Part shown: positions 1 through 10,789 of the stretch, piece by piece
How positions within the stretch are numbered: the first letter of the stretch is position 1
How the letters are laid out: the number at the start of each line of letters is the position of its first letter
Assembly: GCA_020205615.1 (NCBI GenBank)
Contig: CM035168.1
Location: 123,589,573 to 123,653,572 of the forward strand
Direction: 5' to 3'
Length of the DNA: 64,000 nucleotides
Source: Panax quinquefolius
Taxonomy: Eukaryota > Streptophyta > Magnoliopsida > Apiales > Araliaceae
Notes under the pieces: model-generated
Seen by the model: the letters and a program-made list of their open reading frames with translations, nothing else
What the model was told of the DNA's origin: nothing
Databases searched by the model: none
Made by a program: the position numbers and the translations under genes

Positions 1-734
1 AAAAGAGTCAAGTAGAAAATAAAATCTACTATCTTTTATGATTTAAAAGGTTTTTCATCATCGTTATATTTGAGACTCGACTTTAATAAATATTCCACAT
101 CATCGAATCACCCCTGCACTACGGCCAAGGATATTCTTTAGTATCACGACCACAATTATTCATGCACTACGGGCCAAAAATAGTTGTGTATTCATTAATG
201 GTCATGATCATGCCAACAATCGTCCATCAATGCACTATGGCCATCGAGAATTTTTATCACATCATTTGTAACATTACGGGCCATGATTACACCGAATAGT
301 CTCTCGGTCATAATCATACCAAGTCCATCTATGCACTACTACGTGCCATGAGATGACTTTCAACATAATATAAACATGAGGATGATGACAATGATATCTG
401 AATTCAATAAAACAAGTTCAAGAATTAATTTATCTAGGAACCAATAACATCCAAACTATCAACATGATCATTGCTTTGTAGAGTAAAATTCAAGAATATT
501 GAGAAGAATATTTCCATGAAAGGATCTTTGGATGAAGCCTTGAAATATCGAGGATATTCCACTAATTTCATGGAGTATAGAAGTCAAAGTTTTAACCAAT
601 TTGGGTATAATAAAGAATGGAATAACAAAAGAAATCACCATGCATGCGATAGGCCTTGACGATCAAAGTTATTCAACAGAATAATAAATAACGGAACCGG
701 TCCGTACAGAAACACACAGACGGGATGTTCCAAC
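1..734 (-). repeat. TK-C 3' LTR, outer part (cut by TK-A)
   Basis: This is LTR sequence without a start or end motif. It matches the inside of the TK-A LTR beginning near 1185 (words such as agagtca-gtagag-aataaa, catgatcatgcc, ggaaccggtcc) and the TK-C 5' LTR at about 28436-29180. It stops abruptly at the TK-A boundary and resumes at 9286 with the same repeat series. The first 400-450 bp of the LTR, judged from the other copies, lie left of the window. No gene is present. The 62-codon frame at 471-659 is LTR sequence that recurs in other copies and is not counted as coding. Confidence 0.85.
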
Positions 735-1789
735 CGTGACACCCCCAAAATTAGGTATCGTCACCCATCTTGGGTCGCCACTTACATGGTACATAAATTC
801 AAATACAACTTACTAATATAAGCTGCCGTGTACAATCTGACATAAAGCGTGAGTTTGAATACAAATTTTGTCTACTAGATATTATACAAACTCAAAAAGA
901 GTCCTCATTCTGACTATTATCACACTATTTCACGTAGAATAGTGAGGACTACTAATGCTTATCCTCGGACCATTACTTCATTCCCCGGCTCGTCCAAATT
1001 ATGTTCTCATTTCACGAAGAAACGGTGAAAGAAAAAGGTGAGCTCAACTAGCCCAAGAAGAAATATTATGACTAAGATAATGCAGAATAAATTATCATTA
1101 GCCTTCAACAATGTTAAACCGATAAAATACAATAGACAACAAGTTTAAGCTGCGGTGAGGAATTAGTAATCCATTTAAAGAGTCAGTAGAGAATAAAGTC
1201 TACTATCTTTTAGGTTTTAAAAGGTTTTCATCAATTTTATCATTTGAGACTCGACTTAATAAATAAACCACCACATCTAATCATCCCCTGTACCACGGTC
1301 GAGGATTTTCATCAAGTTATCAATGGTCACGACTATACCGAATCACCCCCTGGTCATAATCATACCAAAAACTATCCATCATTTGCATTACAGACCCATC
1401 GAGGACTTTTGTCACATCATTTATATCAAGTCGTGATTATCTTAGAATGATCCACGGTCATAATCATACTAAGTTCATCTATGCTTGCGTAAGCCAAAGA
1501 TAACATAATATAACATGAGGATGATGACAATGACATAATAATTCAATAAAACAAGTTCAAGAATTATTTAATCCATGAATTATTAACGTCCAAATTGTCA
1601 ACATAATCTTGTTTTCATAGAGTAAAATTCAAGAATGATCGAGAAGAATATTTCGTGAAAAGATCTTTGGATGAAACGCAAATATCAAGGATATTCTACT
1701 AATTTCATGGAGTATAGAAGTCAAAGTTTTAACCAATTTGGGTATAATAAAGAATGGAATAACAAAAGAAATCACCATACATGCATGTA

Positions 1790-2235
1790 CTTGCATGTAG
1801 GCAGAGTTATTCAACATAATAATAATAACGGAACCGGTCGGGGTGAAATTCACACCTGCAAGCGGGATGTTCCAATGAGAATAATAAAGATGGAACCGGA
1901 TCCGGTGTAAAACACACGAGATAGGATATTTCAACGAGAATGATAAAAGCGGAACCGGTCCGGTGTAAAAACACATGAGCATGGATGTTCCAGAGAATAA
2001 TAATAAAGATTTTAACCAGTCAGGTGTAAAACACATGCATGCAGGATGTTCCAGCGAGAATAATAGAAGAATGTCACCAAGTATAGGTAAGCCAGCGTAT
2101 ACACTGAGTTATTCCAATGAGAATAATAAGCGATGGAATAACATAAGGATTTCACCAAGTATAGGGTATCTGGCGTATACGGAGTTATGTATAGGGTATG
2201 CCACTTTTACTGAGTTATTCAATGAATAATAATGA
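1790..2235 (-). repeat. Degenerate ~55-bp tandem repeats in the transcribed part of the LTR
   Basis: A unit built from an oligo-ATAATAATA word, ggaaccggt, gtgtaaaacacatg and ggatgttcca recurs about seven times with changes. The same array is found at 7920-8340, 9286-9500 and 29105-29470, and in plus orientation at 11700-12130, 18960-19400 and 57835-58330. It lies downstream of the TATA box, so it would be in the transcript. Confidence 0.8.
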
Positions 2236-2425
2236 ATGGAATAATGGAAGTTCTCTTCAAGAAGAAAGAATAACACCCCTTACAGTAAAAAAAGCTGAAT
2301 ATAGAAGTAGTGAAGTAGCGAGAATACTCTTCTTCTTTCTATAATTTTCTCTCTATAGCTTCTTTCTATAATTTCTCTCTACAGAGTTTGATGAATTCGT
2401 AAGAAAAATAATGAAGGAATGAGCT

Positions 2426-2434
2426 TTATTTATA
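2426..2434 (-). promoter_or_regulatory. TATA box of TK-A 3' LTR
   Basis: Minus-strand TATAAATAA followed by AGCTCATTCC. The same word stands at the same place in the other LTRs of this type. Confidence 0.6.
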
Positions 2435-2562
2435 GGAAAATGGAATGCATAGTAACTAATCCATGAGCGGTCAGATTGATTTACTTTAATCGGCGATCCA
2501 TATTTAAAGAAAAATCTTTTAAATAAAATATAATATATTCTATTTATATAAAAACATTTTAC

Positions 2563-2625
2563 TATGCAAACACTATGCAATCTATGCAAAATCTATCTGA
2601 AAACACTATGCAACACTATGCATAA
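2563..2625 (-). repeat. Short ctatgcaaac repeats in U3
   Basis: About six copies of a 10-11 bp word (actatgcaaac, actatgcaat and variants). The same series occurs at 8663-8730 and near 31387-31530, and in reverse at 11340-11385 and 18620-18670. Confidence 0.75.
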
Positions 2626-3173
2626 TAAAATATAATATATTCTATTTATAGAATAACTTTAATAAAGTATTCTATTTTATATAAAAGATGTTTACATTTT
2701 ATTACGTTAATAATACGAATAAAACAAAAGCGTCATTATCATTATAATAATTCATATTATTAATCGACAATAATGGAATCAAACCCGGTGACTTCTCACA
2801 TAAGCATCGATAATCAAATCTGGAGTATGTTCTTATGCTGACCCACACGTATTCATTGTACTTTTACTACTGAAAGTAGTTCAACGGTAACCACGGTAAA
2901 ACTTCCGTAGTTATTTTAATAAAATATTTTTGTCGTTTTCTCAATCCAAACAATAATTACATTATGGGGTCCACTGATGATTGGTAGTTATCGAATATTC
3001 CTGCTAAACAAGAATATTCCCAGGCCAATCGAATATAATATAACCACTTGCATACTTTTGCAAAATTTATAAATACTACCCACAACTATAATATTATCTC
3101 AAATTCACACCATAATATTAAAAATTATTTTGACAAAATTTAAATCTTTATTAATAAAATACGGGGTCTCACA

Positions 3174-3187
3174 ATCTCCCTCCTTAT
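3174..3187 (-). other. Polypurine tract of TK-A
   Basis: On the minus strand TAAGGAGGGAGAT directly precedes the LTR start TGTGAG. This is the plus-strand primer site used in LTR-element reverse transcription. Confidence 0.8.
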
Positions 3188-3189
3188 GG

Positions 3190-4050
3190 AATTTCACCCT
3201 CGAAATTAGGGTATGTACACGGTATGATAAAGAGATGAGGATACCTTGAATACCTTTATCGTCGAAAACATTAAATTCATTTTTGCAATCCTACTAAAGA
3301 TATTCATTAACAATTCATCTTTCACTACTGGGCCAAAGATATCTGTTTGTAAAACCAATAATCTTGAGACTCGACTTAATAGTATCACAACCATGAATTA
3401 TCCATGCTTTCTTGGCTAAGGATATTCGTGTTTTCAATTCTGATTATGATTATACAAGAATAATCCGTGGTCATAATCATACCAAGTCGATCAATGCACT
3501 ACTGACCAAAAATGACTTTTACCACATCCATGAATTAATATTTCATTCTTTGAGACTCATTTCAATAATTAATCCATATCATCGAATCATCCCCGCACTA
3601 CTGGGCCGAGGATATTCATTAGTATCACGACCACAAATTATCCATGACTACTACCAAAGATAATTGTGTATTCATTTCTGATTATGATTATACCTAATAA
3701 TCCGTGGTCATAATCATACCAAGTCCATCTATGCACGTAAAGCCATGAGATGACTTTGAACACATCCATGAATTAATATTTCATTCTTTGAGACTCATTT
3801 CGATAATTAATCCACATCATCGAATCATCCCCGCACTACGGGCCGAGGATATTCATTAGTATCACGACCACAAATTATCCATGCACTACTGACCGAAGAT
3901 AATTGTGTATTCATTTACAGTTATGATTATCTTAGAATAATTCGTGGTCATAATCATACCAAGTCCATCTATGCACTACTGAGCCATGAGATGACTTTCA
4001 ACATAATATAAACATGAGGATAATGATATAAAGAATCAATCGAATGAGAT
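3190..4050 (-). repeat. LTR-like tandem block, period 238 bp, inside TK-A
   Basis: Two nearly identical units start at 3523 and 3761 (both cacatccatgaattaat), preceded by a partial third unit from about 3410. Each unit contains gcactac-gggccgaggatattc and a taatcatacc word. These words are also the transcribed part of the family A LTRs (compare 1250-1500). The block lies where pol and the 3' coding end should be, so it is foreign or displaced LTR sequence in the internal region. Frames at 3206-3394 and 3412-3663 follow the repeats and are not genes. Confidence 0.75.
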
Positions 4051-5164
4051 AAAGGATAAATATTAAACATTTATAATATAATTTATCCGAGATTCAAGAA
4101 TATCCCCATGTTATCAATCATTTAATAATCTCATAATCTAATAACATTAATATTATAACAATATTTTAATCACTTTAAATTTATAAACAATTTATCTCAA
4201 TTGTTTACGCTTTACCATATAATGCATTTAATCATTCAAAAATGCCATACTCATAAAATATCATCACCAATTATCAAATCCCTTATCAAAAAAATATGCA
4301 TATATTCTATATAGGATTCTCTAGCCATAAAATCCTATTTTCAACTTTGTTACTTCACATAACATATTTAACTCATATATTCGTAACTAAACTATTTTCA
4401 TGAAAAATACCAAATTAGTCCCAAAAATATTTCTTGTCTGGGATTTAGCATAATATAGTCCCATAATGAAATATATTTTTCTCGGAATTTTAAAATTCAT
4501 TTACTATTTTCAAAAATCAATTTCTAATTAATTCCTTAAGAAATTTGCTACCTCAAGTTTAACTCCAAAATTCCCAAATCTTGGCAGGATCTTACACATG
4601 TTAACGTGAGCTTCTAGTTTAAATTTCATGGTCATCCTGAGTTATAGAACTCCGGTTATAGCGTTTTATTTCGGAAAAACCTAAATATTGAAATAGTCAT
4701 AACTTGCTCATTTTAAGTCGAGAATGAGCTCATTTTTGGACAGGAGGTACTTTATACCATATACTTTCATGTCCCAAAACCCAGAATTTTTCTCATAATT
4801 TAAGTGGCCGAAACAGTCCCTTAAAGTTTCTGGGCAGTAGCATTTTTCGAAATTTACAGCTTTGGCCTCCTTTGCTAAAATCAGTCCACACAAAATCCAC
4901 AACACCTTTTCCAGTAATTCCACTTGGATTAGTTAGGTAACTCGTAGATCTAACTCTAGGACTTGACCGCATTCAAAAATTCAAAATATAATAAGAGATA
5001 TGGTCAATTGAATTTCATATTACGTTTTTCACCAAAATCGATTTTCAACTCTTTGTGATTTCTAAGAAACTTTCATGTTTTTACATACTAACCAACATAA
5101 CTCATCATAAAACTTACTAATACCACGAATACCCATGATTTTCATTTTTCCAATGCTTTTATTA
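4051..5164 (-). other. Non-coding LTR-like tract inside TK-A, no gene
   Basis: AT-rich sequence without a usable reading frame. The first part (caattatc, gattctctagccataaaatcc, tagtcccataatgaaatatattttt) matches the SOLO-2 LTR around 36880-37240. The later part (cataacttgctcattttaag, tttttggacag) resembles the style of 37400-37530 without being a clear match. I read 3190-5164 as a truncated LTR of another Tekay-like subfamily, in the same orientation, that replaced the 3' half of the internal region. The 71-codon frame at 4708-4923 is not recognisable. Confidence 0.5.
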
Positions 5165-5340
5165 TGACTTTCATCATAAACCACGTAAAGCTATTCATTT
5201 TAGTTGAAGAAATATTTGAGGGTTTAAGAAATGGGTTTTTATCTTTGGGGTCGATACAAAATTCGATTTCACGCTCTAGGGTAGGCTAGAAAATCTTCAA
5301 GAATACGTCAAGAAATTTATTAATGATATCATTCAAAAGC
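5165..5340 (-). pseudogene. TK-A protease-RT linker joined to an RNase H scrap
   Basis: Read on the minus strand this begins with the linker that follows protease in TK-B (taataaatttcttgacgtattc, then the counterpart of PISKAPYR). It then jumps to a word matching the KYFSTQKELN region of RNase H (aaatatttcttcaactaaaatg). The whole RT is missing at this junction. TK-G has the same jump at about 61760. The tract is only some 55 codons long and carries stops. Confidence 0.65.
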
Positions 5341-5533
5341 GTGACTCTCATCCAAAACTTGGATAGTACATCACATTGATACCAATTTGTGACTTCTATC
5401 CCTTAACTTTGGATGGCACCTCACAATGATACCTATCAACTTGCCATCTTGATCACGGCGTCGCCCTCTGAGAGAAAGTGCGGCGGTGCATTCCACACAA
5501 GGAAGTTAACAACGAAAGGTCGGGGCTCTTTAC
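5341..5533 (-). other. Filler segment shared with TK-F and TK-G
   Basis: A segment that is not part of the normal Tekay order. On the minus strand it reads gtaaagagcc, cttccttgtgtggaatgcacc, gataggtatcattgtgag and ctatccaag. It also occurs at 61489-61632 (TK-G) and about 51093-51226 (TK-F). In TK-A roughly 54 bp of it, containing the tatccaa and gagtcac words, is duplicated. It sits between protease and the linker, with the same left junction as in TK-G (ccataa followed by gtaaagagcc). I see no coding potential. Confidence 0.7.
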
Positions 5534-5925
5534 TTATGGCTTGATATAACGTTGATTAACTTTAGGGTTTGGTTACTTTGAATTCATATAATGGGTTGGT
5601 TATAAATATAAAAGCTAACAACCTTACGAAAAGCATGATGATTAGCTAACCAATTGATTCCTAAAAATCACATCAAAGGCAAGTATTTTCAAAAGATAAG
5701 ATCGACAGTAGCGTGAAAATGTTTATTTGAAACAACAAGATTAATAAGCGATTGGAGGTAACGAAGGTTTCTCCCAACGAAGTTTCGATAGATAAATCAA
5801 AGTAAATTTTTTTTTTTTTTTTTTTTTTTGAGTCAAATTTAAACATTGAACACAACTAGGTAGAATAAAAAGTGGGTAGAACTTGTATTGAATAAAGTAT
5901 AGACTTACATAATAATTATTTTACC
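5534..5925 (-). pseudogene. TK-A retroviral-type aspartic protease, broken
   Basis: Minus-strand remnant of the pol protease. The catalytic box that reads LLDTGSTHSF in TK-G reads VYTLFNTSSTHFLF here. Asp is changed to Asn and Gly to Ser by G-to-A changes, so the enzyme would be dead. It is followed by IYFDLSIETSLGETFVTS, matching DFDLSVETPLGETFITS of the other copies. A 23-base T run at 5807-5829 (poly-Lys on this strand) has expanded inside it. The C-terminal half is carried in other frames down to about 5534. Confidence 0.75.
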
Positions 5926-5939
5926 GTAATAACCCGTTC

Positions 5940-6660
5940 GGTTTCTCGACAAAACGCTCTCGCTTAAATTACCAAGAAGTTTGACTTTACTTATAGGGTA
6001 CATTCCACCCTTAAGTGCTTCTTCACATTCACGATCCATGATTTGAATCATTATTCTCCGATCCATATCGAATTCGGGTTGGCCGCTGCTATGCAGGTAA
6101 TTAGAATTCGATGTTAAATTCTCAATTCTTTGTCAAAAAGCAAAGTCCATTTCATCTATTTTGGCTTTATTGGATCGGACGTCTTTTCTACACTATCAAC
6201 GCGTTGTGCTGCTTTTACCCATGCATCGCCTATTATTCTCCTTCGTTGAGTTGTTTCTTCTTTTAGGTGATCTTTGATTTTTAAATTCTCGATTCAACTT
6301 TAATATCTTACACCACCGCCAAAGCGTGATTTTGTTCGAGCATCACATATCGGGTAACCCAATTTTGAATTGTTGTATCCCTTTGTTCCTGACCGTTTCT
6401 TGCCGTTCTTCAACTTTGTTCTTCTAGCTCACGAACACGATTTTGTAATTCTAAGTTTTGATCATAAATTTCTTCAACCAATTCTCCTCGGGTTCTCTTC
6501 TTCCTCTTCTTCCTCTTCTTCCTCACTTTTCATTTGCTACCCTCTGCAACTAGCTCAGGGTGCAACAATTAGTTCTTCATTCACTACGTGGATATCTCTA
6601 ATTTGTTCCTCGTCGACCTTTGCATTAACGATTAGTGATTAAAGGTGTCACAACGGTCAC
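5940..6660 (-). pseudogene. Unknown coiled-coil-like sequence in the gag position of TK-A
   Basis: Between the primer site and protease, where TK-B, TK-C, TK-F and TK-G have gag, this element has different sequence. Minus-strand frames include an acidic run of about ten Glu codons (near 6500) and then EEIYDQNLELQNRVRELEEQ, a heptad-like pattern, then NWVTRYVMLEQNHALAVV. Nearer protease one frame gives MDRECEEALKGGMYPISKVK. Stops and frame changes are frequent. There is no gag core and no zinc knuckle. I do not recognise the family. It could be a captured host fragment or a divergent gag. The plus-strand frame at 6370-6642 is a shadow of the Glu run. Confidence 0.45.
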
Positions 6661-6861
6661 ATTCACTCCATTGTGAATATTTTTAATTTGCCATTTCCAA
6701 ACACCGCCACAACACGAGGGTTAATTAATATATCAAATATTATCCCTATACTACGTGACCGACCAATTAAATACCAAATAAACTTAGGTAGGTCATACTA
6801 GCGAAGGAATTTCCGTCTCTCCCTTCTAGTTCTTATCTCACATCTTAGCGGGGATCATATC

Positions 6862-6877
6862 CCTAAGCTCGATACCA
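6862..6877 (-). other. Primer binding site of TK-A
   Basis: Minus strand TGGTATCGAGCTTAGG, starting two bases from the LTR. It resembles the 3' end complement of plant initiator tRNA-Met (TGGTATCAGAGC), as in most Tekay-like elements. Confidence 0.75.
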
Positions 6878-6879
6878 AT

Positions 6880-9285
6880 TGTGACACCCCCAAAATTAGG
6901 TATCGTCACCCATCTTGGGTCGCCACTTACATGGTACATAAATTCAAATACAACTTACTAATATAAGCTATCAGTGTACAATACGACATAAGCGTGAGTT
7001 TGAATACAAATTTTGTCTACTAGATATTATACAAACTCAAAAAGAGTCCTCATTACTGACTATTATCACACTATTTCACGAATAGTGAGGACTACTAATG
7101 CTATCCTACGGACCATTACTTCATTCCCGAGGCTCGTCCCGGCTATGTTCTCATTTCACAAGAGAACGGTGAAAGAAAAGGTGAGCTCAACTAGCCCGAG
7201 AAGAAATATTATGACTAAGATAATGCGAGAATAAATTATCATTAGCCTTCAACAATGTTAAAGCGATAAAATACAATAGACAACAAGTTTAAGCTGCGGC
7301 GGAATTAGTAATCCATTTAAAGAGTCGAGTAGAGAATAAAGTCTACTATCTTTTAGGTTTTAAAAGGTTTTCATCAATTTTATCATTTGAGACTCTTAAT
7401 AAATAAACCACCACATCTAATCATCCACTGTACCACGGTCGAGGATTTTCATCAAGTTATCAATGGTGTGACTATCCGAATCACCCCGGTCATAATCATA
7501 CCAAAAACTATCCATCATCGCATTCTGTGCCATCGAGGACTTTTGTCACATCATTTATATCAAGTCGTGATTATCTTAGAATGATCCACGGTCATAATCA
7601 TACTAAGTTCATCTATGCACGTAAGCCGAAGATAACATAATATAACATGAGGATGATGACAATGACATAATAATTCAATAAAACAAGTTCAAGAATTATT
7701 TAATCCATGAATTATTAACGTCAAATTGTCAACATAATATTGTTTTCATAGAGTAAAATTCAAGAATGATCGGAAGAATATTTCAGTGAAAATCTTTGGA
7801 TGAAAACGCAAATATCGAGGATATTCTACTAATTTCATGGAGTATAGAAGTCAAAGTTTTAACGGTTGGGTATAATAAAGAATGGAATAACAAAAGAAAT
7901 CACCATACATGCGGTGCTTGCGCATAGACGAGTTATTCAACATAATAATAATAACGGAACCGGGTCGGGGTGAAATTACACACAAGCAGGATGTTCAACG
8001 AATAATAAAGATGGAACGGATCCGGTGTAAAAACACATGAGATAGGATATTCCACGAGAATGATAAAAAAGCGGAACCAGTTAGGTGTAAAACACACAGC
8101 GAGGATGTTCCAAACAGAATAATAAAGAACCGAATTAGGTGTAAAACACATGACGAGGATGTTCCAATGAATAATAGAAGAATGTCACCAAGTATAGGGT
8201 AAGCCAGCGTATCTGAGTTATTCAATGAGAATAATAAGCGATGGAATAACATAAGGATTTCACCAAGTATAGGGTATCTGGCGTATCACAAGTTATGTAT
8301 AGGGTATGCCACTTTTTAGAGTTATTCCAACGAATAATAATGAATGGAATAATGAAGTTCTCTTCAAGAAGAAAGAATAACACCCACTCACAGTAAAAGG
8401 CTGAATATAGAAGTAGTGAAGTAGCAGAATACTCTTCTTCTTTCTATAATTTTCTCTCTATAGCTTCTTTCTATAATTTCTCTCTCTAGAGTTTCAATGA
8501 ATTAAGTAAAGAAAATAATGAAGGAATGAGCTTTATTTATAGGAAAATGGAATGCATAGTAAGCTAATCCATGAGCGGTCAGATTGATTTACTTTAATCT
8601 GACGGTCCATATTTAAAGAAAAATCTTTTAAATAAAATATAATATATTCTATTTATATAAAAATATTTTACTATGCAAACACTATGCAATACTATGCAAA
8701 ATACTATGCAAAACACTTTATACGCAACACTATGCATAATAAAATATAATATATTCTATTTATAGAATAACTTTAATAAAGTATTCTATTTTATATAAAA
8801 GATATTTACATTTTATTACGTTAATAATCTGAATAAAACAAAAGCGTCATTATCATTATAATAATTCATATTATTAATCGTGATAATGGAATCAAAATGG
8901 TGACTTCTCACATAAGCATCAATAATCAATCACAGGTATGTTACATTATGCAACCACACGTATTCATTGTACTTTTACTACCGAGTAGTTCAACAAGAAC
9001 CACGGTAGAAAACTTCCGCCGTTATTTTAATAAAATATTTTTGTCGTTTTCTCAATCAAAACAATAATTACATTGTAAGGGTCCACCAATGATTGGTAGT
9101 TATGCGAATATTCCCTGCTAAACCGAATATTCCCTCGACCAATCGAATATAATATAACCACTTGCATACTTTTGCAAAATTTATAAATACTACCCACAAC
9201 TATAATATTATCTCAAATTCACACCATAATATTAAAAATTATTTTGACAAAATTTAAATCTTTATTAATAAAATCGGGTCTCACA
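6880..9285 (-). repeat. TK-A 5' LTR
   Basis: LTR of 2406 bp, TGTGACACCCCC at 6880 to TCTCACA at 9285. It is the partner of 735-3173. A TATA box lies at 8533-8541 (minus) and the 55-bp repeat array at about 7920-8340. Differences from the 3' LTR are mostly 1-3 bp gains and losses in CG- or CTG-containing words. Frames at 7013-7234, 7387-7584, 7933-8151 and 7995-8252 are LTR-derived. Confidence 0.9.
8533..8541 (-). promoter_or_regulatory. TATA box of TK-A 5' LTR
   Basis: Minus-strand TATAAATAA in cattttcc-TATAAATAA-agctcattcc. This is the promoter copy that would drive the element. Confidence 0.65.
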
Positions 9286-9676
9286 CCAATGAATAATAAT
9301 AAAGCGGAACCGGTCCGGTGTAAAACACACGCAGACGAGGATGTTCCAACAGAATAATAATAAAGATGGAACCAGTCGGTGTAAAACACATGAGCGAGGA
9401 TGTTCCAACAGAATAATAGAAGAATGTCACCAAGTATAGGTAAAATGGCGTAGACAAAGTTATTCCAATGAGAATAATAAGCAATGAAATAACAACAGCT
9501 TCTTTCATGAATAAGAAAGAATAACACCCTTTTCTGAGTACAACAAATAATATTCCTACCTTAGAAGAGCTGAATATTGGAAAAGTGAAGTAGCAGAATA
9601 CTTTTTTTCTTTCTCTCTATAGTTTCTCTCTACAGAGTTTTAATGAATTCGTAAGAAATAATGAAGGAATGAGCTT

Positions 9677-9685
9677 TTATTTATA
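9677..9685 (-). promoter_or_regulatory. TATA box of TK-C 3' LTR
   Basis: Minus-strand TATAAATAA ahead of agctcattcc. Confidence 0.55.
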
Positions 9686-9829
9686 GAAAAAGCGAGGGTG
9701 GCTCTTGGTCTTAACGAAGGGTCAAAATGACTCTTGGTAATATGAAGAGACAACTACTATTTCATGAAGGGGTAATTAACCTTTGGAACAAGAAGAAGCG
9801 AGTTAACTCTTGGTAATATTGAAGGGACA

Positions 9830-9975
9830 ACTACTATTTGCGAAGGGATAATTACTATTGGCGAAGGTAAATACTATTGAAGAAGGTAATTACTATTGGC
9901 GAAGGTAAATACTATTGACGAATGTAATTACTATCGACGAAGGTAATTACTTATTGACGAAGGTAAATACTATTG
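9830..9975 (-). repeat. Minisatellite gaaggtaattactattgac in TK-C 3' LTR
   Basis: About seven copies of a 19-20 bp unit alternating gaaggtaattactattg and gaaggtaaatactattg. The same array is in the 5' LTR at 29790-29945. It lies upstream of the TATA box, in U3. Confidence 0.85.
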
Positions 9976-10652
9976 TGAAGAGACTCTTAGATGATGACAT
10001 ATGGGTCCCCATAAAATAATCAAACTTACCCCAAACGTCTCATAATGACTCTTTATATACATCAAGGATTGAATAAATATTACCACAAATCATTTTATTT
10101 TTAATCAACACATTTTTAATCTTTCAACAATTATTAATCATTTATAACTTGTCGTCTCAATTAATAATATAACATATTATCACGATGATGATCTTGTGAC
10201 AATAATTGAATCAATAATATAAGAGATATGATGCAACAATTCATGTAGCAATAATTGAGTATAGCTAAGTGACTTCTCACGTAAGCATCGATAATCAATA
10301 CAGTGTCTTCTTATGCGAACCACGCGTATTCTTGTACTTTTACCATAGGGTAGTTCAAGCAGTTTTAGCGGTAACACCTCGTCGTTATTTTTATATAAAG
10401 ATAATTTTGTCGTTTTTAACTACGATAATACTTAGTTAATAGGGTCCACTGATGATTGGTAAGTCGTCAGACGAATATTCAAACAAAAAGAATATTCCCC
10501 GACCAAACGAATATTTTATAACAACTTAACTTACTTTTGCAAAATTTATAAATATTACCTAACTATAACATTATATCAAATTTATTCCATAATATTCAAA
10601 AATAATATTTATAGAAAATTCATCTTTATTTATAAAAATTTGGGGTCTTACA

Positions 10653-10665
10653 ACCTCCCTTCTTA
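10653..10665 (-). other. Polypurine tract of TK-C
   Basis: Minus strand TAAGAAGGGAGGT directly before TGTAAGACCCC of the LTR. Confidence 0.8.
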
Positions 10666-10789
10666 TGAAATTTCGCCCTCGAAATTAAGTGCATTACTGG
10701 TATGTCGAAGAGGTAAGGATACCTTGATTTCATTTCATATTCTAACTCCTGGTCATTTCCTCAACATCGTGGTTCCTCCACAAAACTTT
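10666..10789 (-). pseudogene. TK-C chromodomain end, cut by TK-B
   Basis: Minus-strand counterpart of the last residues of pol in TK-E (33342-33460), covering the SEMKSRY region to the end. It has base changes such as Ttcatattc for ttcagattc. The last five bases, acttt, are the target copied on TK-B insertion. The gene resumes at 20506. Confidence 0.8.

Larger units (their letters stand above)
735..3173 (-). repeat. TK-A 3' LTR
   Basis: LTR of 2439 bp bounded by GTGACACCCCC at the low end and GGGGTCTCACA at the high end. It aligns along its whole length with the 5' LTR at 6880-9285, with many small indels. It contains a TATA box (minus), a series of about 55-bp degenerate repeats downstream of it and a short ctatgcaaac repeat upstream. 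Open frames at 1244-1450, 1671-1910, 1975-2229 and 1629-2036 are repeat-derived and are not genes. Confidence 0.9.
735..9285 (-). mobile_element. TK-A: non-autonomous Tekay-like LTR retrotransposon, both LTRs present
   Basis: Two LTRs of 2439 and 2406 bp face the same way and flank 3.7 kb of internal sequence. Read on the minus strand the LTRs start TGTGAGACCC and end GGGTGTCACA (one end mutated, CG for TG at 735). The primer site lies next to the right LTR and the purine tract next to the left LTR. The target duplication is ccaac (730-734) and ccaat (9286-9290), one transition apart. The element sits in the 3' LTR of TK-C. The internal part holds a protease remnant and a scrap of RNase H-like sequence but no recognisable gag, RT core or integrase, so it could not move by itself. 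It shares its deletion structure with TK-G. Confidence 0.9.
9286..10652 (-). repeat. TK-C 3' LTR, inner part
   Basis: Continuation of 1-734 after the TK-A insertion. It starts ccaatgaataataat (first 5 bp are the target duplication) and ends GGGGTCTTACA at 10652, next to the TK-C purine tract. TATA box at 9677-9685 (minus). With 1-734 this gives about 2.1 kb of LTR, the rest lying left of the window. It matches the TK-C 5' LTR at 29140-30623 closely, including the gaaggtaattactattg repeats. No gene. Confidence 0.88.

Noticed and set aside
4708..4923. 71-codon minus-strand frame with several Cys residues
   Set aside because: Isolated in non-coding LTR-like text, no family recognised, no support from other copies.
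6370..6642. Plus-strand frame of 90 codons with a Ser run
   Set aside because: The Ser run is the complement of the Glu codons on the minus strand, and no domain or sensible start context is seen.
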